The notes under the pieces were generated by a model. The model made no database searches and was not told the DNA's origin. It saw only the letters and a list, made by a program, of their open reading frames with translations. A stretch of 43,889 bases of DNA from CAYQQR01 sp964420035 (GTDB taxonomy: Bacteria > Bacteroidota > Bacteroidia > Bacteroidales > SM23-62): NCBI GenBank assembly GCA_964420035.1, contig CAYQQR010000037.1, forward strand, positions 1-43,889, written 5' to 3'. The position numbers and the translations under genes were made by a program. This document shows, in pieces, positions 41,017 through 43,889 of the stretch (position 1 is its first letter; each line of letters starts with the position of its first letter).

Positions 41017-41553
41017 ATGAAAATGGGTGCCGGTATTTTTTGGGGAGTCCTGCTGATCGTCGCTGGCATTGCCCTGGTCATCAGGGTTGTCTTCAATGTG
41101 GAATTCCCCGTATTCAGAATAATCCTTGCTGTTCTCTTAATCTTCATGGGTGTCCGGCTCCTGGTTGGGGGCAGCTGGTTCAGTTATAGCTCCGGTGATC
41201 AGGATGTCATTTTCGGTGAACGGAAATACATGATCACGGGTCAGGAAGAAAAAGCAGAGTTCAATGTGATCTTTGGCAGCGGGATTTATGATTTCAGGGA
41301 GGTGGATCTTTCTTCGGGTTCCCGCAGATACAAGATTGGAACCATATTTGGCGGTTCCAACATCATCCTGTCTAAAGATATGCCGGTCCGGGTCCATGCC
41401 GACGCCGTATTTGCGGGCGCAGAGCTCCCGGATAACAATACCGCAGTTTTTGGCTCCACCAGCTACAGCCACGGCACACCGTCTGATACAGCAAACCTCC
41501 TGGAGATAAAGGTAGATGTTATTTTTGGAGGAGCGCGGGTCAGGATGAAGTAA
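41017..41553 (+). CDS. LiaF-like transmembrane protein
   Basis: A 178-residue protein. Two helices at the start (GIFWGVLLIVAGIALVIRVVF and FRIILAVLLIFMGVRLLV) are followed by a ~115-residue beta-rich domain with repeated F-G segments (NVIFGSGIYDFRE, GTIFGGSNIILSK, VDVIFGGARVRM), the pattern of the cell-wall-active antibiotics response LiaF/DUF2154 C-terminal domain. In Firmicutes LiaF is a membrane regulator; in Bacteroidota such proteins are common and of unknown role, probably envelope-stress related. It lies between lon and the SLC12-type gene. No LiaRS-type two-component system is visible nearby. Confidence 0.82.
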   Translation: MKMGAGIFWGVLLIVAGIALVIRVVFNVEFPVFRIILAVLLIFMGVRLLVGGSWFSYSSGDQDVIFGERKYMITGQEEKAEFNVIFGSGIYDFREVDLSSGSRRYKIGTIFGGSNIILSKDMPVRVHADAVFAGAELPDNNTAVFGSTSYSHGTPSDTANLLEIKVDVIFGGARVRMK

Positions 41554-41581
41554 TCCCGCTCAGCTTTTTCTGCATACAGTT

Positions 41582-43807
41582 ATGGCCAATTCACTGATCC
41601 ATAAAAAGCACAATTTTGGCACCTGGCCGGTATTCCTGACCACCGTATCCACTATACTGGGGGCCATCCTCTTCCTGCGTTTTGGTTATGCCGTTGGTCA
41701 CACGGGTTTTCTGGGTGTATTGGGCATTATCATCCTGGGTCACCTGGTTACAGTACCCACGGCCATGGCCGTTGCCGAGATAGCCACCAACCAGAGGGTT
41801 CAGGGGGGCGGTGCCTATTTCATCATCAGCCGCTCTTTCGGGCTCAATGTGGGAGCCTCGATAGGAATAACCCTGTTCTTATCCCAGGCCATTTCGGTTG
41901 CATTTTATGTGATTGCTTTTAGTGAAGCTTTCGAACCGGTGATCGAATGGCTGGACCGTTCCTATGGATTTCACATCCCCGACAAGCGCTTCATCAGCAT
42001 TCCCACCATGGTCATTCTTTCGATAATGATTCTTGCACGGGGAGCCAATATCGGGATGAAAGCTTTGTATGCCGTGGTGATCATACTATTCACCTCCATC
42101 ATTATGTTCTTCCTGGGAAAACCGGAAAATCCGCCCCTGGAAGTCAATTTGAGTGCGCGCATCTATAATCCCGATGATTTTTTCTATGTGTTTACCATTA
42201 TCTTCCCTGCTTTTACAGGATTGGCGGCCGGATTGGGCTTATCCGGTGATCTGAAGGATCCTTCCCGGTCCATCCCCAACGGGACCCTGCTGGCCACCCT
42301 ATTGGGATTTATTGTATACGTCCTGGTGGGCTACAAACTGGTTATCTCTGCCTATCCGGCAGAACTGGCCAATGACCAGCTGATCATGCAGAAGATAGCG
42401 ATCTGGGGACCCATCATTCCCATCGGTCTGGCCGCAGCCACCCTGTCCTCGGCCCTGGGTTCCATCATAGTTGCACCCCGCACTCTGCAGGCTATTGGGG
42501 CAGATGCGGTATTCCCCAGCAAATTCCTGAACAAATGGTTTGCCCGGGGAAGGGCGGAAAACAATGAACCCATAAATGCCTCCCTGATCACCGTAATGAC
42601 CGCCTTTGTTTTTGTGGCCATGGGCGAACTGAACTTCGTTGCAGAGACCATTTCCATGTTCTTTATGGTTACTTACGGAGCCATATGCCTGATCTCGCTG
42701 CTGGAACATTTTGCTGCCGATCCCTCGTACCGGCCCACGTTTAAATCCCGGTGGTACATCTCCCTGATCGGTACGGTAACCTCCATCTGGCTGATGTTCC
42801 GGATGAATCCGCTTTATGCCCTGGCCTCACTGTTGATCATGGGATGGATCTATTATGTGGTAACCTCCTACCGCCGTGAGCGTAAGGGTCTGGGCAAACT
42901 TTTCCGGGGTGTGGTTTTCCAGTTAAGCAGGCAGTTGCAGGTTCTCGCACAACGGGGTGATAAGGAAGAAATAGATCCGAACTGGCGACCCTTTGTGATC
43001 TGCATTTCCGAAAATACTTTCGTACGCCGGTCGGCTTTCGACATGCTGCGCTGGATTTCCTTTAAGTATGGTTTCGGCACTTATATACATTTTATACCGG
43101 GTTATCTTTCCCAGGAAACCAACGTAAAAGCCAAACAGGTACTTCAAAAACTGATCAACCTGGCTGCAGGAACCAAAAACAAGGTCTACCTGGATACCAT
43201 CATCAGTCCTTCCTATACATCCGCCATTGCCCAGGTGATACAACTGGGCGGGATCTCGGGAAAGGGCAACAACATGATCCTGTTTGAGTTCTCGCGCCAG
43301 AATCCCGACAGCCTGAATGAAGCACTGAAAAATGCCCGCCTGCTGCAAACCACCAATTTTGATATTTGTGTCCTGAACACCTCTTATAAAGGATTTGGAT
43401 ATCACCGTGAGATTCACGTATGGATCAAGCCCCAGGATTATGAAAATGCCAACCTGATGATCCTCCTCGCCTATATTATTCTGGGCCATCCCGACTGGAA
43501 AAACGGGCATATAAAGATCAATGCCATTGTAAATCAACAGGAACTGGAAGAAAAACGCAGTGACCTGGTGCGCCTGATCCGGTCGGGCCGGCTGCCCATT
43601 TCACCTGGAAACATCAACCTTATCGCCAAGGAGGATGAGACCAGCAGCCGCGAGGTCATCAACCAGAATTCCAGCGATTCCGACCTGGTGATCGTGGGTT
43701 TTCCCTTCGAATCCATCAAAGCCGAAGGGGTCAAGCTGTTTTCCGGGTATGATGATCTGGGGAATACCTTGTTTGTCAGTTCGAATAAACAGAAGGAAAT
43801 AAGTTAG
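41582..43807 (+). CDS. SLC12-type cation-chloride cotransporter
   Basis: A 741-residue inner-membrane transporter of the amino acid-polyamine-organocation superfamily, resembling eukaryotic Na-K-Cl cotransporters. The start FGTWPVFLTTVSTILGAILFLRFG corresponds to the first helix, whose broken middle (STILGAILFLR) binds substrate ions. The EIATNQRVQGGGAYFIISRSFG segment matches the conserved SLC12 region. About 12 helices fill residues ~15-440; the remaining ~300 residues form a cytosolic C-terminal domain with two Rossmann-like halves (VICISENTFV, LVIVGFPFESIKAEG), typical of the family. The substrate (K+, Na+, Cl- or amino acids) is not proven. The gene is the last in the window. Confidence 0.88.
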   Translation: MANSLIHKKHNFGTWPVFLTTVSTILGAILFLRFGYAVGHTGFLGVLGIIILGHLVTVPTAMAVAEIATNQRVQGGGAYFIISRSFGLNVGASIGITLFLSQAISVAFYVIAFSEAFEPVIEWLDRSYGFHIPDKRFISIPTMVILSIMILARGANIGMKALYAVVIILFTSIIMFFLGKPENPPLEVNLSARIYNPDDFFYVFTIIFPAFTGLAAGLGLSGDLKDPSRSIPNGTLLATLLGFIVYVLVGYKLVISAYPAELANDQLIMQKIAIWGPIIPIGLAAATLSSALGSIIVAPRTLQAIGADAVFPSKFLNKWFARGRAENNEPINASLITVMTAFVFVAMGELNFVAETISMFFMVTYGAICLISLLEHFAADPSYRPTFKSRWYISLIGTVTSIWLMFRMNPLYALASLLIMGWIYYVVTSYRRERKGLGKLFRGVVFQLSRQLQVLAQRGDKEEIDPNWRPFVICISENTFVRRSAFDMLRWISFKYGFGTYIHFIPGYLSQETNVKAKQVLQKLINLAAGTKNKVYLDTIISPSYTSAIAQVIQLGGISGKGNNMILFEFSRQNPDSLNEALKNARLLQTTNFDICVLNTSYKGFGYHREIHVWIKPQDYENANLMILLAYIILGHPDWKNGHIKINAIVNQQELEEKRSDLVRLIRSGRLPISPGNINLIAKEDETSSREVINQNSSDSDLVIVGFPFESIKAEGVKLFSGYDDLGNTLFVSSNKQKEIS

Positions 43808-43815
43808 GGATTCAG

Positions 43816-43852
43816 CCTGCCTGCCGGCAGGCAGGAATTCAGGATTCAGAAT
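43816..43852. repeat. 20-bp palindrome and CAGAATTC-type words at the window end
   Basis: CCTGCCTGCCGGCAGGCAGG (43816-43835) is identical to the palindrome at 9072-9091, followed by GAATTCAGGATTCAGAAT, also found after thyA (9039-9056). Together they suggest one dispersed unit that sits just after stop codons. Confidence 0.85.
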
Positions 43853-43889
43853 CACTACTGTCCGGGTAAATCGCAAGATAACTAAATGA

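Overview
The window looks like part of a Bacteroidota chromosome, probably a Bacteroidales/Marinilabiliales-type environmental or metagenome-assembled genome with one 100-N scaffold gap. The evidence is an alternative complex III (act) cluster, a type B ribosomal protein L31, a PKD protein with a gliding-motility/T9SS-style C-terminus, several lipoprotein exo-enzymes (sulfatase, GH2), and repeated TAnnTTTG promoter cores. Most of it is ordinary single-copy chromosome. No prophage, integrase, transposase gene or CRISPR array is visible.

Layout: (1) 275-5937, minus strand: actC, actB and actA, the quinol:cytochrome c oxidoreductase module; actA has a problematic N-terminus. (2) 6080-8053, minus: a PKD/CHU_C secreted protein and an AI-2E family permease. 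(3) 8243-11416, plus: thyA, folA, a DUF2147 protein, a small exported protein with four E-D-W-M-type repeats, and a CoA-binding protein. (4) 11428-17545: an exported RraA-like protein, a BASS-type transporter, a Tat-exported enolase-superfamily dehydratase, a PagL-like outer-membrane deacylase and a URO-D family methyltransferase; the RraA-like, BASS and enolase genes may form a sugar-acid-like catabolic group. (5) 17724-25006: an FN3-repeat secreted protein, a sulfatase lipoprotein, a stand-alone GMP synthase ATP-PPase subunit and a GH2 lipoprotein. (6) 25279-28540: an acidic protein of unknown function, then an accessory island with a higBA toxin-antitoxin pair between two copies of a composite repeat, and tRNA-His flanked by tandem and nested inverted repeats and the assembly gap. 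(7) 28632-36404, plus: a compact run with a GT4 glycosyltransferase, a formyltransferase/beta-propeller fusion, a Wzx-like flippase, a BI-1 family protein, a class V aminotransferase and a GNAT-like protein. (8) 36865-43807, plus: rpmE2, a GlmU-like nucleotidyltransferase, lon, a LiaF-like membrane protein and an SLC12-type cation-chloride cotransporter.

The most unusual content is in the spacers. They hold arrays of hairpins on a ~24-bp period whose stems all differ in sequence yet stay self-complementary (26148-26301 and 27645-27890), joined to a ~95-bp repeat, and two copies of this composite bracket higBA. Elsewhere, many spacers are built from short tandem words of 7 bp (sometimes 8 or 11 bp) with different words at different loci. 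Some of these arrays run into gene ends (actA and the BASS stop codons) and one lies inside a glycosyltransferase gene. Dispersed palindromes of the form CCCCGNGTACNCGGGG recur at four places. All functional calls below come from reading the sequence; no database search was run.
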